From the IMG/VR virus record IMGVR_UViG_3300009155_000040, positions 1 through 64,000 of that record: DNA of 64,000 nucleotides; one strand, 5' to 3'. Position numbers and translations under genes: made by a program. Below are positions 16,191 to 23,397 of this stretch, one piece after another. This stretch comes from a virus. Positions within the stretch are counted from its first letter, which is position 1, and each line of letters opens with the position of its first letter. The notes beneath the pieces are model-generated. The model did no database searches and had not been told where the DNA came from. It was given only the letters and a program-made list of their open reading frames with translations.

Positions 16191-16762
16191 AATTGTTAAT
16201 TGCAGGAGACAGCTTTGCCGCACCGTGGCCCAATGCAACTACAGGTTGGGTTAATCTTCTTGCAGAAAAATATAATGTTGTCAACATTGCTCAACCGGGT
16301 ATAAGTGAGTATAAGATACTAAAACAGATCGAATCTCAAAACGTTAATAACTTTGATCTTGTTATTGTGAGCCATACTAGTCCTAGCAGATTACATACTA
16401 AAAATCATCCGATACACAAAGAAGGCTTTCACAAAGACTGTGATTTAATTCTTAACGATTTAATCGATAGACCTTCGCTAGGCAACCCAAGTTTAAAAGC
16501 AGCTCAAGAGTATTTTAAGTATCACTATGATGATAACTATCAAATTGACATTTATAATTTAATTAGAAAACAAATCAATTCATTAATTAATGTGCCGTAT
16601 GTTAGTATATCGCATGTTGACATTGCTAACGAACTAGCGATAGAAACTGATCACATTGATTTTAGTCATCTTTGGTCTAAGGAACGAGGAACTGTAAATC
16701 ATTACACTGAAGAAGGCAATCGTGAAATATTTAAAAAGTTAGAGGAAATTATCAGTGAATGA
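16187..16762 (+). CDS. Second SGNH-hydrolase-like protein
   Basis: 191 residues from ATG 16187 (ATGA overlap with the previous stop). The opening KLLIAGDSFAAPW holds the block I GDS motif (7-9). NHYTEEGNREIFKKL near the end resembles the C-terminal His block, although the Asp three residues before the His is missing (Thr in its place). It is shorter than typical hydrolases. It forms a tandem pair with the previous gene. Activity is uncertain because of the missing Asp. Confidence 0.55.
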   Translation: MKLLIAGDSFAAPWPNATTGWVNLLAEKYNVVNIAQPGISEYKILKQIESQNVNNFDLVIVSHTSPSRLHTKNHPIHKEGFHKDCDLILNDLIDRPSLGNPSLKAAQEYFKYHYDDNYQIDIYNLIRKQINSLINVPYVSISHVDIANELAIETDHIDFSHLWSKERGTVNHYTEEGNREIFKKLEEIISE

Positions 16763-16949
16763 AATAGTAATCCTGTGGGATAACCAAAAAGGATTTTGGT
16801 GGAATGAAACCTGTGCCATGATATTGGAACACTTTGGATTACCTGGCGAACGATATACTAGTCATCCAGAGACCGATCAAATGACATTTAAATTTTTTAA
16901 CGAACACGATGCATTACTGTGTAAAATACTGTTAAGTGATAGAATATGA
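16755..16949 (+). CDS. Small phage protein, unknown, GTG start
   Basis: 64 residues from GTG 16755, inside the end of the SGNH-like gene (8-base overlap). It is rich in Trp and Phe near the start (WDNQKGFWWNE) and has an alpha/beta pattern. Its stop overlaps the next start by 4 bases. The overlaps on both sides support a real coupled gene. Function unknown. Confidence 0.45.
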   Translation: MNEIVILWDNQKGFWWNETCAMILEHFGLPGERYTSHPETDQMTFKFFNEHDALLCKILLSDRI

Positions 16950-17164
16950 AAAAAGACATAATTATAGCAATTATATTATTTGCACTTGCTGTATCTATTA
17001 TGGTGTTTAGCGATATAGATAAACATGGAGTGAGGGTGTACAATTGTGGATTGGCTGAAATTAGTCCTGACTATCCCGTTGAAGTTCGAGATGAATGTAG
17101 AAAATTACACCTAGAAGAATATCAAAAACAATTTGAAACCAATAGAAAGACAATATCAATATGA
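16946..17164 (+). CDS. Small single-span membrane protein
   Basis: 72 residues. Residues 5-21 (IIIAIILFALAVSIMVF) form one membrane helix preceded by MKKD, so the N-terminus is probably inside and the soluble C-terminus outside. Two Cys (in YNCGLAEI and DECRKLH) could form a disulfide there. No lipobox. It overlaps neighbours by 4 bases. It may be an envelope or superinfection-related protein; that is only inference. Confidence 0.5.
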   Translation: MKKDIIIAIILFALAVSIMVFSDIDKHGVRVYNCGLAEISPDYPVEVRDECRKLHLEEYQKQFETNRKTISI

Positions 17165-17346
17165 ATAAATGGACATTAACAATTGAGGAAGATCCGGATA
17201 CAAAAGAATTAGTTCTTCCATTCACTGATGAAATTTTGGAGACTGTTGGGTGGAAATCTGGAGACACCATTGTTTGGAAAAACAATAATAACGGTACGTG
17301 GACGTTGACAAAAAAGATTGACAAGATCGATGAAAAGAGTGTATAA
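17161..17346 (+). CDS. Small AbrB/SpoVT-like beta protein
   Basis: 61 residues. The pattern of acidic strands, LPFTDEILETVGWKSGDTIVW and NGTWTLTKK resembles the swapped-hairpin AbrB fold of transition regulators and MazE-type antitoxins. The usual DNA-contacting Arg residues are not clear. No toxin gene lies next to it, so it is not called an antitoxin. It overlaps the previous gene by 4 bases and ends 6 bases before queE. Confidence 0.45.
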   Translation: MNKWTLTIEEDPDTKELVLPFTDEILETVGWKSGDTIVWKNNNNGTWTLTKKIDKIDEKSV

Positions 17347-17347
17347 T
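17318..17347 (+). promoter_or_regulatory. Sigma70-like promoter immediately upstream of queE
   Basis: TTGACA (17318-17323) and TATAAT (17342-17347) are both perfect boxes, 18 bases apart. The ATG of queE is at 17353, so a transcript would start at or next to the start codon. The boxes lie in the end of the previous coding region, so coincidence cannot be excluded. Confidence 0.5.
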
Positions 17348-17352
17348 ATATT

Positions 17353-18213
17353 ATGAGTAAAATTAAAATTGCAGAGCTGTTTTACAGCATTCAAGGTGAA
17401 GGACGCTACATGGGCGTTCCGTCTGTGTTTCTACGCACATTTGGTTGTAACTTTAAATGTGCTGGCTTTGGTATGCCACGTGGTGAAGTAAGTCACGAAG
17501 CAACTGACATTGCGGCTACACATACTATGATTGAGTCTTTTCAAAAGTACGAAGAGTTGCCATTGGTTAGTACAGGCTGCGACAGCTATGCAAGTTGGAT
17601 GCCAGAGTTTAAAGACTTGAGTCCTATGCTGACAAGTGATGCTATTGCAGATCGTATTGCAGAGATTATTCCACACGGTGAGTGGAAGGATGAACACTTA
17701 GTTATTACAGGCGGTGAGCCTTTGCTAGGGTGGCAACGTGCTTATCCGGACTTGTTAGATCATCCTAAAATGGCAGGACTAAAAGAGATTACTTTTGAAA
17801 CTAACGGTACTCAAAAGCTATCACAAGAATTTAAAAATTATCTAACTGTGTGGAAAGGACTTCCACGTCAAAAAAGAGAAATTACATTTTCAGTAAGTGC
17901 TAAACTTCCTTGCAGTGGAGAGAAGTGGGATGAAGCTATTCTTCCAGAAGTAGTTTGCGAATACGAAGAAGTTGGCACAGCATATTTGAAGTTTGTTATT
18001 GCTACTGAACAAGATTTTGCTGACGCAGAGTGTGCAATTGCCGCTTATCGTACAGCAGGATTCAAAGGACACGTTTATCTAATGCCGGTGGGGGGCGTAG
18101 AAAGCGTTTACGCACTGAACAATAAAAATGTAGCATTGTTGGCAATGAAAAACGGTTTACGTTATAGCGATAGACTGCAAGTGCCGTTATTTAAAAATGA
18201 GTGGGGAACTTAA
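17353..18213 (+). CDS. queE: QueE, 7-carboxy-7-deazaguanine synthase with a split Cys motif
   Basis: 286 residues. QueE is a radical SAM enzyme that makes 7-carboxy-7-deazaguanine, the precursor of preQ0. The opening ELFYSIQGEGRYMGVPSVFLR is the QueE signature. The cluster Cys are C32 and C36 (GCNFKC) and C76 (GCDSYASW): the CX3CX2C motif is interrupted by about 36 extra residues before the third Cys, after which the usual CD(T/S) context resumes. TGGEPLLGWQ (119-128) is the SAM-binding GGE motif. The end (RLQVPLFKNEWGT) is typical. With FolE and DpdA in the same unit, it most likely feeds DNA base modification. Confidence 0.93.
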   Translation: MSKIKIAELFYSIQGEGRYMGVPSVFLRTFGCNFKCAGFGMPRGEVSHEATDIAATHTMIESFQKYEELPLVSTGCDSYASWMPEFKDLSPMLTSDAIADRIAEIIPHGEWKDEHLVITGGEPLLGWQRAYPDLLDHPKMAGLKEITFETNGTQKLSQEFKNYLTVWKGLPRQKREITFSVSAKLPCSGEKWDEAILPEVVCEYEEVGTAYLKFVIATEQDFADAECAIAAYRTAGFKGHVYLMPVGGVESVYALNNKNVALLAMKNGLRYSDRLQVPLFKNEWGT

Positions 18214-18650
18214 TGAAAAAATTTGTAGAAAAACTATTTGGCATTGATAAGATTCGTGCAGAGGCAGAACGGTCTGTAGCCCTAGCAGAAGAAGCTGCCA
18301 AAGCAGCCAAAGATGCAACCGAGGCGGCTGAGAGAGCTAAAGAAGCAGAAGAACTTGCAAAACTGAGCGAAAAGGATCGAGCTACTCGAAGAAAAGAACC
18401 TTGGGTAGGAGTATTGAATACTCATGTTAACAAAGACAATGTACGCAATGGTTTTTTTGAGCTTGACTGGAATGAGCCATTTGTTGTAAAATTAAAGCAA
18501 GAAGGTTACGGTTTTGATGGTGACAAAGATGAAGAAATTGTCGATCGTTGGTTCCGTGAACTGTGTGCTAATGTAGTAGTTGATGGTGATTTTGGCGGCC
18601 CTGTGAATACAGGTGTGATTGATATTAAAACAGTGAAAAAGAATAATTAA
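18213..18650 (+). CDS. Conserved T4-like phage protein with N-terminal Ala/Glu coiled coil
   Basis: 145 residues from ATG 18213, one base overlapping the queE stop; a GTG at 18201 is less likely. Residues 10-60 form an Ala/Glu/Lys coiled coil. The C-terminal half has a KEPWVGVLNTHVNKDN segment and a conserved-looking NGFFELDWNE, then IVDRWFRELC. I know this type from aquatic T4-like phages next to RNase H, without a function. It shares one base with the next gene. Confidence 0.55.
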   Translation: MKKFVEKLFGIDKIRAEAERSVALAEEAAKAAKDATEAAERAKEAEELAKLSEKDRATRRKEPWVGVLNTHVNKDNVRNGFFELDWNEPFVVKLKQEGYGFDGDKDEEIVDRWFRELCANVVVDGDFGGPVNTGVIDIKTVKKNN

Positions 18651-19636
18651 TGACCTATATTATAGTTGATACAGCAAATACATTTTTTCGTGCTCGTCAC
18701 GTTATCAACGGTGACGCTGATATCAAACTAGGCATGGCTTTTCATATTACATTAAACAGTATTCGAAAGGCTTGGCAGCAATTTAACGGCACCCATGTCA
18801 TCTTCTGTTTAGAAGGTAGATCGTGGCGTAAAGATTACTATGCTCCTTACAAACGCAATCGCAGTGATGCTCGTGCCGCACATACAGAAAAAGAAGCAGA
18901 AGAAGATCGTGTATTCTGGGAAGCGTTTGATACATTTAAAGAATTTATCAATGACAAAACTAACTGCACAGTATTGCAAAATTCACGACTAGAAGCTGAT
19001 GATTTGATTGCTGGCTGGATACAAACTCACCCACAAGATAACCATGTAATTATCAGCACCGATACAGATTTTGCACAGTTAATTGCACCCAATGTAAAAC
19101 AGTACAATGGTGTAATGGAAATGACAATTACACACGAAGGCTATTTTGATGACAAAGGCAAAGCAATCATTGACAAGAAAACACAAGAAGCCAAAGCTGC
19201 TCCAAACCCAGAATGGCAATTGTTCGAAAAATGTATGCGTGGTGATACCAGTGATAATGTCTTCTCGGCGTATCCAGGTGTGCGTACTAAAGGCACAAGC
19301 AAAAAAGTGGGTCTTACTGAAGCGTTCGAAGATCGTAAGAGCCGCGGATATGCGTGGAACAATCTCATGCTTCAGAGATGGACTGACCACGAAGGGTTAG
19401 AACACAGAGTGTTAGAAGACTACGAGCGTAATCGTAGACTAATCGATTTAACTCATCAACCCGAAGATATTAAGAAAATTATTGTAGATACTATTTCTAC
19501 AGCAACAGGTGCAAATAAAAACATCAATCAGGTTGGCATCCGATTGATGAAATTTTGTCACTTGTACGATTTAAAGAAAATTTCCGAACAGGCGCAAAGT
19601 TATGCAGAACCATTAAATGCGAGGTATACACTATGA
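18650..19636 (+). CDS. rnh: T4-type RNase H, 5'-3' exonuclease and flap nuclease
   Basis: 328 residues (T4 RNase H has 305). It removes RNA primers and flaps during lagging-strand synthesis. Metal-binding acids appear in the right order: IIVDTANTFFRARH (D7), the WRKDYYAPYKRNR arch, EADDLIA, STDTDFAQLI and MRGDTSDNV followed by PGVRTKG. This matches the FEN/5'-nuclease family and T4 RNase H rather than bacterial RNase HI. The stop overlaps the next start (ATGA). It partners with the polymerase and clamp encoded upstream. Confidence 0.88.
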   Translation: MTYIIVDTANTFFRARHVINGDADIKLGMAFHITLNSIRKAWQQFNGTHVIFCLEGRSWRKDYYAPYKRNRSDARAAHTEKEAEEDRVFWEAFDTFKEFINDKTNCTVLQNSRLEADDLIAGWIQTHPQDNHVIISTDTDFAQLIAPNVKQYNGVMEMTITHEGYFDDKGKAIIDKKTQEAKAAPNPEWQLFEKCMRGDTSDNVFSAYPGVRTKGTSKKVGLTEAFEDRKSRGYAWNNLMLQRWTDHEGLEHRVLEDYERNRRLIDLTHQPEDIKKIIVDTISTATGANKNINQVGIRLMKFCHLYDLKKISEQAQSYAEPLNARYTL

Positions 19637-20109
19637 CAGACTTACATGCAAAACCAATCATTGAAAACAAATTTTGGATCGTTGAACGAAACGGAGAAAA
19701 ATTTGGCACTTTAAGAAAGAACGAAGACAATCGATTTATCTTAAGCAATGAAGCAGGTGTTAAAATTTACGACACTAAAAAAAGTTTAACTGATCAATTT
19801 GGCAAGGATTTCTTTGTTGCTAAAATTGTTAAAGAAGCACACAATGCATTACCTAATGAAGTTCATGGGTATAGCACCAGCGTTGAACCTCACAATGCAA
19901 TGTTTGACATACAACGTAAACTACCATTGTTCACAAAAAGTGGCGATAGTAAAAGTTTATATTGTGCAGGATACTATGTTATTCGATTTGAAAAAGGATG
20001 GGTTAAGAGTTTTTGTCCTAAACTGATCACTTTACAAAGATACGAATACAAAGGTCCTTTTAAAACTGACTTTGAAATGAAACAGGTACTTTCAAATGTC
20101 TCAAAATAA
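19633..20109 (+). CDS. Conserved T4-like phage protein, unknown
   Basis: 158 residues from ATG 19633 (ATGA overlap with rnh); earlier in-frame starts lie inside rnh. It is beta-rich with LPLFTKSGDSKSLYCAGYYVIRF and WVKSFCPKLITLQRYEY, segments I know from conserved proteins of aquatic T4-like phages. No enzyme motif. It overlaps the next gene by 14 bases. The fixed place after rnh hints at a replication or transcription role, but this is only context. Confidence 0.55.
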   Translation: MTDLHAKPIIENKFWIVERNGEKFGTLRKNEDNRFILSNEAGVKIYDTKKSLTDQFGKDFFVAKIVKEAHNALPNEVHGYSTSVEPHNAMFDIQRKLPLFTKSGDSKSLYCAGYYVIRFEKGWVKSFCPKLITLQRYEYKGPFKTDFEMKQVLSNVSK

Positions 20110-20344
20110 CATACCTTCTAATTTGCCTTCGGTTGAAAGACTGATACAGCGAGTAGCAGTTGCTGAAAAGAGTCAACAAAAAGACATAAAATTATCCTTA
20201 CAAGAAGCTCGAGACCTAACTGCTGAATTAGCCATCATAACTGCCAAGTTAGGTAAGACAGTTCAAGAAATACATCAAATGTTGTCGGAAATACGTGAAT
20301 CTACCACTAATATAGACGTAAAATTTGACGGCGGAACGTTCTAG
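20096..20344 (+). CDS. Small helical phage protein, unknown
   Basis: 82 residues, nearly all helix, with heptad-like spacing through residues 12-68 and an acidic C-terminus ending FDGGTF. It could be a coiled-coil adaptor. In T4 the genes after rnh and dsbA include the late co-activator gp33, also small and helical, but no sequence signature supports that here. A late-promoter-like motif follows its stop. Confidence 0.5.
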   Translation: MSQNNIPSNLPSVERLIQRVAVAEKSQQKDIKLSLQEARDLTAELAIITAKLGKTVQEIHQMLSEIRESTTNIDVKFDGGTF

Positions 20345-20348
20345 CCGA

Positions 20349-20356
20349 GATAAATA
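20349..20356 (+). promoter_or_regulatory. Late-promoter-like motif GATAAATA
   Basis: One mismatch from TATAAATA, in a 41-base gap between genes and 29 bases before the ATG at 20386. TTAGGAAC lies between as a binding site. Position and spacing fit a T4-type late promoter. Confidence 0.5.
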
Positions 20357-20385
20357 TATACGTGGTTAATTAGGAACACGTATCA

Positions 20386-20670
20386 ATGAGTAGACCAAAA
20401 CCTAAAGTTTTGCTTGAATATGCAAATAAAGAAACATTTAAGATCGAACAGATTCTTGAAAGTGATGCCATCTGGGCAGTTTTTTATAAAACACAACCGT
20501 TTAATTTAAAGAGCGGAAGTTTAGTTGCAAGTTATCCAGGTCCAAAATATAAAAAAGTTTCGTTTAGCAATCCCGGACATGCACACAATCTTGCTAAAAA
20601 ATTAAACAGACTCTTTAAGACAACAGAATTTACTGTTGTCAAATTAACACAAGGTGAAGAAATAAAATAA
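20386..20670 (+). CDS. Small basic conserved phage protein, unknown
   Basis: 94 residues, basic. It carries FYKTQPFNLKS, YKKVSFSNPGHAHNLAKKLNRLF and a C-terminal strand. Net positive charge suggests nucleic acid or virion contact. It is preceded by a late-promoter-like motif and followed one base later by the next gene. No named family. Confidence 0.5.
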   Translation: MSRPKPKVLLEYANKETFKIEQILESDAIWAVFYKTQPFNLKSGSLVASYPGPKYKKVSFSNPGHAHNLAKKLNRLFKTTEFTVVKLTQGEEIK

Positions 20671-20671
20671 G

Positions 20672-21061
20672 ATGGACCTCAAGGATACCTACACTGAGGT
20701 ATTCCTAAAAGCAGTTAACCAAGATGTTAACGGGGATATCATAAAACAATTTCGTTCTGCGTGGTGGTGGAACGTTAGAGGAAAATCTAGTGGCGGGCTT
20801 CGTTTGACTGACGAGGGGTTGAATTTTGTTCAAGACAATGCTAAAATTAAAACTTACAAAATAGACTTTCCTAAGGACTTTGCCATTACACCACAAATTC
20901 TAGTTTGGTTAGATCAATTTATTGACTCACCGTTTTACATCACAAAAAAATCAATCACTGTTTTAAAAGAAAAAGCCGCATTTGAATTATATCTGTTTTC
21001 TGGAGATATAAGAAAGATGGGATACAATAAAGCACTAGCCAAACGCTTTAGCCAAGAATAA
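20672..21061 (+). CDS. Conserved T4-like phage protein, unknown
   Basis: 129 residues. The segment SAWWWNVRGKSSGGLRLTD is distinctive and, from memory, recurs in T4-like phages of aquatic hosts. The remainder mixes helices and strands and ends basic. It probably shares the late transcript that starts at about 20360. No function can be given. Confidence 0.5.
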   Translation: MDLKDTYTEVFLKAVNQDVNGDIIKQFRSAWWWNVRGKSSGGLRLTDEGLNFVQDNAKIKTYKIDFPKDFAITPQILVWLDQFIDSPFYITKKSITVLKEKAAFELYLFSGDIRKMGYNKALAKRFSQE

Positions 21062-21081
21062 CCCCCCTAATTTGCCAAGTC

Positions 21082-21089
21082 TATAAATA
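21082..21089 (+). promoter_or_regulatory. Perfect late promoter core TATAAATA
   Basis: An exact match to the T4 late promoter core, in the gap between genes. It lies 8 bases before the ATG at 21098, so the transcript would have almost no leader for that start. A second in-frame ATG at 21140 would have a normal leader. Confidence 0.65.
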
Positions 21090-21097
21090 TTTTTACT

Positions 21098-21370
21098 ATG
21101 TTTGATCTTAATCCTATTGACGTACTAAATCAAAGAGAGATGACGGTGTTACCGCCGCACTTCTCTAAGATACAAATTTCCGACAGCGACCTCTTTGATG
21201 GAAAAATGAAGACGTGGGTTAGGACCAAACTAAAAGGTAGATTTTGTATGTTAAGAGCACCCGCAATTGACCAAAGTGGAAATTTAAAATCATCCACATT
21301 TTTGGCTTTTGAGGATCACAAAGAGCTAACATACTTTGCACTTGCCTGCCCATATTTAAGGAGAACCTAA
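21098..21370 (+). CDS. Small conserved phage protein, unknown; start uncertain
   Basis: 90 residues from ATG 21098, or 76 from ATG 21140 (MTVLPPHFSKIQ). The late promoter core ends 8 bases before the first ATG, and the second has AAAGAGAG directly in front, so neither has ideal initiation signals. The protein has LPPHFSKIQISDSDLFDGKMKTWVR, then FLAFEDHKELTYFALACPYLRR. It is followed immediately by the next gene. A late promoter suggests a virion or assembly role. Confidence 0.5.
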   Translation: MFDLNPIDVLNQREMTVLPPHFSKIQISDSDLFDGKMKTWVRTKLKGRFCMLRAPAIDQSGNLKSSTFLAFEDHKELTYFALACPYLRRT

Positions 21371-21598
21371 ATGACTGAAGAAGTTAACAACCAAGCAGCA
21401 CCAGAAGCACAACCAGCACCGGCTACAGAAGCACAGCCAGGCGCAGAATTAAACATCAGCGACCTTGTTGCTGTTAAGAGCATTATCGAAGTAGCATCAC
21501 AGCGAGGAGCGTTTAAAGCAGCAGAACTTGAAGCAGTGGGTAAAACTTTCAACAAGTTAAACACCTTTATCGAGTCTGTAAGCAAAAAGGAGGCCTAA
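21371..21598 (+). CDS. Small Ala/Glu/Pro-rich phage protein
   Basis: 75 residues. The first 28 are a disordered Ala/Glu/Pro/Gln segment. Residues 30-75 are helical, with LVAVKSIIEVASQRGAFKAAELEAVG. This two-part form recurs in late gene clusters of aquatic T4-like phages as I remember them. AGGAGAACC precedes the ATG. It sits one base before the next gene. Confidence 0.5.
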   Translation: MTEEVNNQAAPEAQPAPATEAQPGAELNISDLVAVKSIIEVASQRGAFKAAELEAVGKTFNKLNTFIESVSKKEA

Positions 21599-21599
21599 A

Positions 21600-22238
21600 A
21601 TGGCAGCATTAAAACACATCGGTAAAATGAAAAACACAGGATCGAAAGTTGTTGTAGTTTTTCGTACATTACCCGGAGAATCAAATACTGCATTAGTATT
21701 ACCAGCTGCAACATTGCCGGACTCATATCATAACTCATTAATGGCATTGATCGAAACTGATCAAGCACAACAAAGTTTTGAATTAGGCGAATTAATGTTT
21801 GTGCGTTTATTCCCAGATGGTAGACAGATGTTACAGGCAATGCAACAAGATGGCAGGCTACAAAAAGTTCCAACCGATACTGTTATCATGACACCTACTA
21901 ATCAAACTGAAATTGTATTAGCCGACTTGAACGTTCTTATTGCTGAACAAAAGAACTGTACTATTGATGACCTATGTACATTTGTAAAAGGCTATCAAAG
22001 TCCTAAAGACAACAGTACAGAAGTTAAAACAGTTGCGGAAGTTAAAGAAGTTCCAGCAGCGCCAGTAAGAGCACAAGCAGCTCAAAATGAAGTATTAACT
22101 GATCTTGACATTGCTAAGTCTTATCGTAGCCAAGCAGATGCTATGTATAAAGAAGCAGCTAGATTGCGTAAACAAGCAGATGATTTAGATCCTCCTAAAA
22201 AGAAGGCAACTAAAGTAAGTGAAACTGCTGATGCCTAA
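21600..22238 (+). CDS. Conserved late phage protein, unknown
   Basis: 212 residues starting MAALKHIGKMKNTGSKVVVVFRT. Residues 1-140 look folded, with VVVVFRTLPGESNTALVLP and FVRLFPDGRQMLQAMQ. Residues 140-212 are an Ala/Glu/Lys linker and a helix ending basic. AAGGAGG precedes the ATG. A similar opening occurs in late genes of cyanophage-like myoviruses to my knowledge, with no function assigned. An assembly or tail-completion role is possible. Confidence 0.55.
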   Translation: MAALKHIGKMKNTGSKVVVVFRTLPGESNTALVLPAATLPDSYHNSLMALIETDQAQQSFELGELMFVRLFPDGRQMLQAMQQDGRLQKVPTDTVIMTPTNQTEIVLADLNVLIAEQKNCTIDDLCTFVKGYQSPKDNSTEVKTVAEVKEVPAAPVRAQAAQNEVLTDLDIAKSYRSQADAMYKEAARLRKQADDLDPPKKKATKVSETADA

Positions 22239-22536
22239 TTCGTTATTTAGGCCTCCACGTCATTTAGTTAAAGAGTGGCCAGAAGTGTTTGAAGATTTGT
22301 ATATGAATACCATGCCCGTGGCATATCTAGAGATGGTTCATCTAGAATTTGCCGACGGCAGGGTATGGCAAATCGATATTAAAAATCAGTTAGCCGAAGA
22401 AGCTGCTGAATTTATTGCAGACAAACTTTTGGAAACTTTTCAAGAGTACAAAGATGATATCAAAAAAATTGATTTTAAAATAGATGTAGAAAGATTAAAA
22501 AAAGATATCGCTACTTCAACAAAGGCTATTCTTTAA
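22231..22536 (+). CDS. Conserved late phage protein, unknown, last gene of the + strand unit
   Basis: 101 residues from ATG 22231, overlapping the previous stop by 8 bases; an upstream GTG is less likely. The core is VAYLEMVHLEFADGRVWQIDI followed by a long acidic helix. The stop codon lies in the loop of the terminator hairpin. It may work with the preceding gene, since both are coupled. Function unknown. Confidence 0.5.
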   Translation: MPNSLFRPPRHLVKEWPEVFEDLYMNTMPVAYLEMVHLEFADGRVWQIDIKNQLAEEAAEFIADKLLETFQEYKDDIKKIDFKIDVERLKKDIATSTKAIL

Positions 22537-22548
22537 TATAGCCTTTTT
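22521..22548. terminator. Bidirectional intrinsic terminator between convergent gene blocks
   Basis: AAAGGCTAT (22521-22529) pairs perfectly with ATAGCCTTT (22538-22546) around an 8-base loop. A T run follows on the + side; the - side has a weaker T-rich tail. Stop codons of both convergent genes are within the hairpin. Confidence 0.8.
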
Positions 22549-23395
22549 CTTTCATAAATTTAAAAATTTCTTCAGCCATTATTCTATAACCTTCTCTAGT
22601 AGGGTGCATACACGTTGTAATGTAATCTGTAGGTTCTTTTAATTTAGAATAATAGTCATAAAAAGCACCGTCGGCTAATTCTTCCCTACCGTCATATCGT
22701 AATAATAATTGCATAAAACTGTTGCACCCTTGAGGATATAAAAACTTATCCCACGGAATAGAATCTACTAATTCAGTATGCTCTTCTCCAATTTGCTGTA
22801 TAAAGTTTTCTCTAGTAATTCTTTGATCAAATGCACTGGCAACTATAAAATTCCATCCTTGGGCTTTGGCAAACATTGCTGCTTCGCGAATGTTTAATAG
22901 TGCTTCAAGGCAGACAAATTTTTCACTCCATATATCTCGAGAGTATGCTTCCCACAATTGTCGTTGTGTAGCATTTTTATCCCAAGGATTTGGCCACATG
23001 GCAAAAAAGTGATGATGTTCTTCGAATTGTCTATTAATAAAATCAAAACGCTCTATACCACTAAGCATTAAAACAAGAGTAGCTTCATTAGCTTTTTCCA
23101 TTTTAACTTTGGGGTTAATGTACAGCTCTTTTACACTTGCTCTATTTCCTTTACCAGATGCTCCAAAATTTACCGGAGTAAAGTTAGGAAGATGATTTTT
23201 ACAAATTTGAGATACCCAACTATATTCGTACATTTCAAATTCTAAATCTCTAGGAACCTTTAACGGATCAACAAATCCTCCGTATTGTTTATAAGTTTTT
23301 TTACTCCAGCTGCCTACTCCTTGAGTAAAGCTATCTCCTAATCCAATAATTAATTTTGAATTTTCATCTATTATAGGTATATGGATGTCATACAT
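22526..23395 (-). CDS. SGNH-hydrolase-like protein, last gene of the late - strand operon
   Basis: 289 residues. GLGDSFTQGVGSW (18-30) is a clear block I, NFGASGKGN resembles block II, and MHPTREGYRIMAEEI near the end is the His block. The Asp expected three residues before that His is Thr, so catalysis could be altered. Family members remove acetyl or acyl groups from glycans. Being in a glycosyltransferase operon, a sugar-editing role fits. It begins 2 bases after the previous gene's stop. It has no signal peptide. Confidence 0.7.
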   Translation of the reverse strand: MYDIHIPIIDENSKLIIGLGDSFTQGVGSWSKKTYKQYGGFVDPLKVPRDLEFEMYEYSWVSQICKNHLPNFTPVNFGASGKGNRASVKELYINPKVKMEKANEATLVLMLSGIERFDFINRQFEEHHHFFAMWPNPWDKNATQRQLWEAYSRDIWSEKFVCLEALLNIREAAMFAKAQGWNFIVASAFDQRITRENFIQQIGEEHTELVDSIPWDKFLYPQGCNSFMQLLLRYDGREELADGAFYDYYSKLKEPTDYITTCMHPTREGYRIMAEEIFKFMKEKGYIKE

Positions 23396-23397
23396 TT

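Noticed and set aside
17161-17346. Possible antitoxin of a toxin-antitoxin pair (AbrB-like fold)
   Set aside because: No toxin-like gene is next to it, and its neighbours are a membrane protein and queE.
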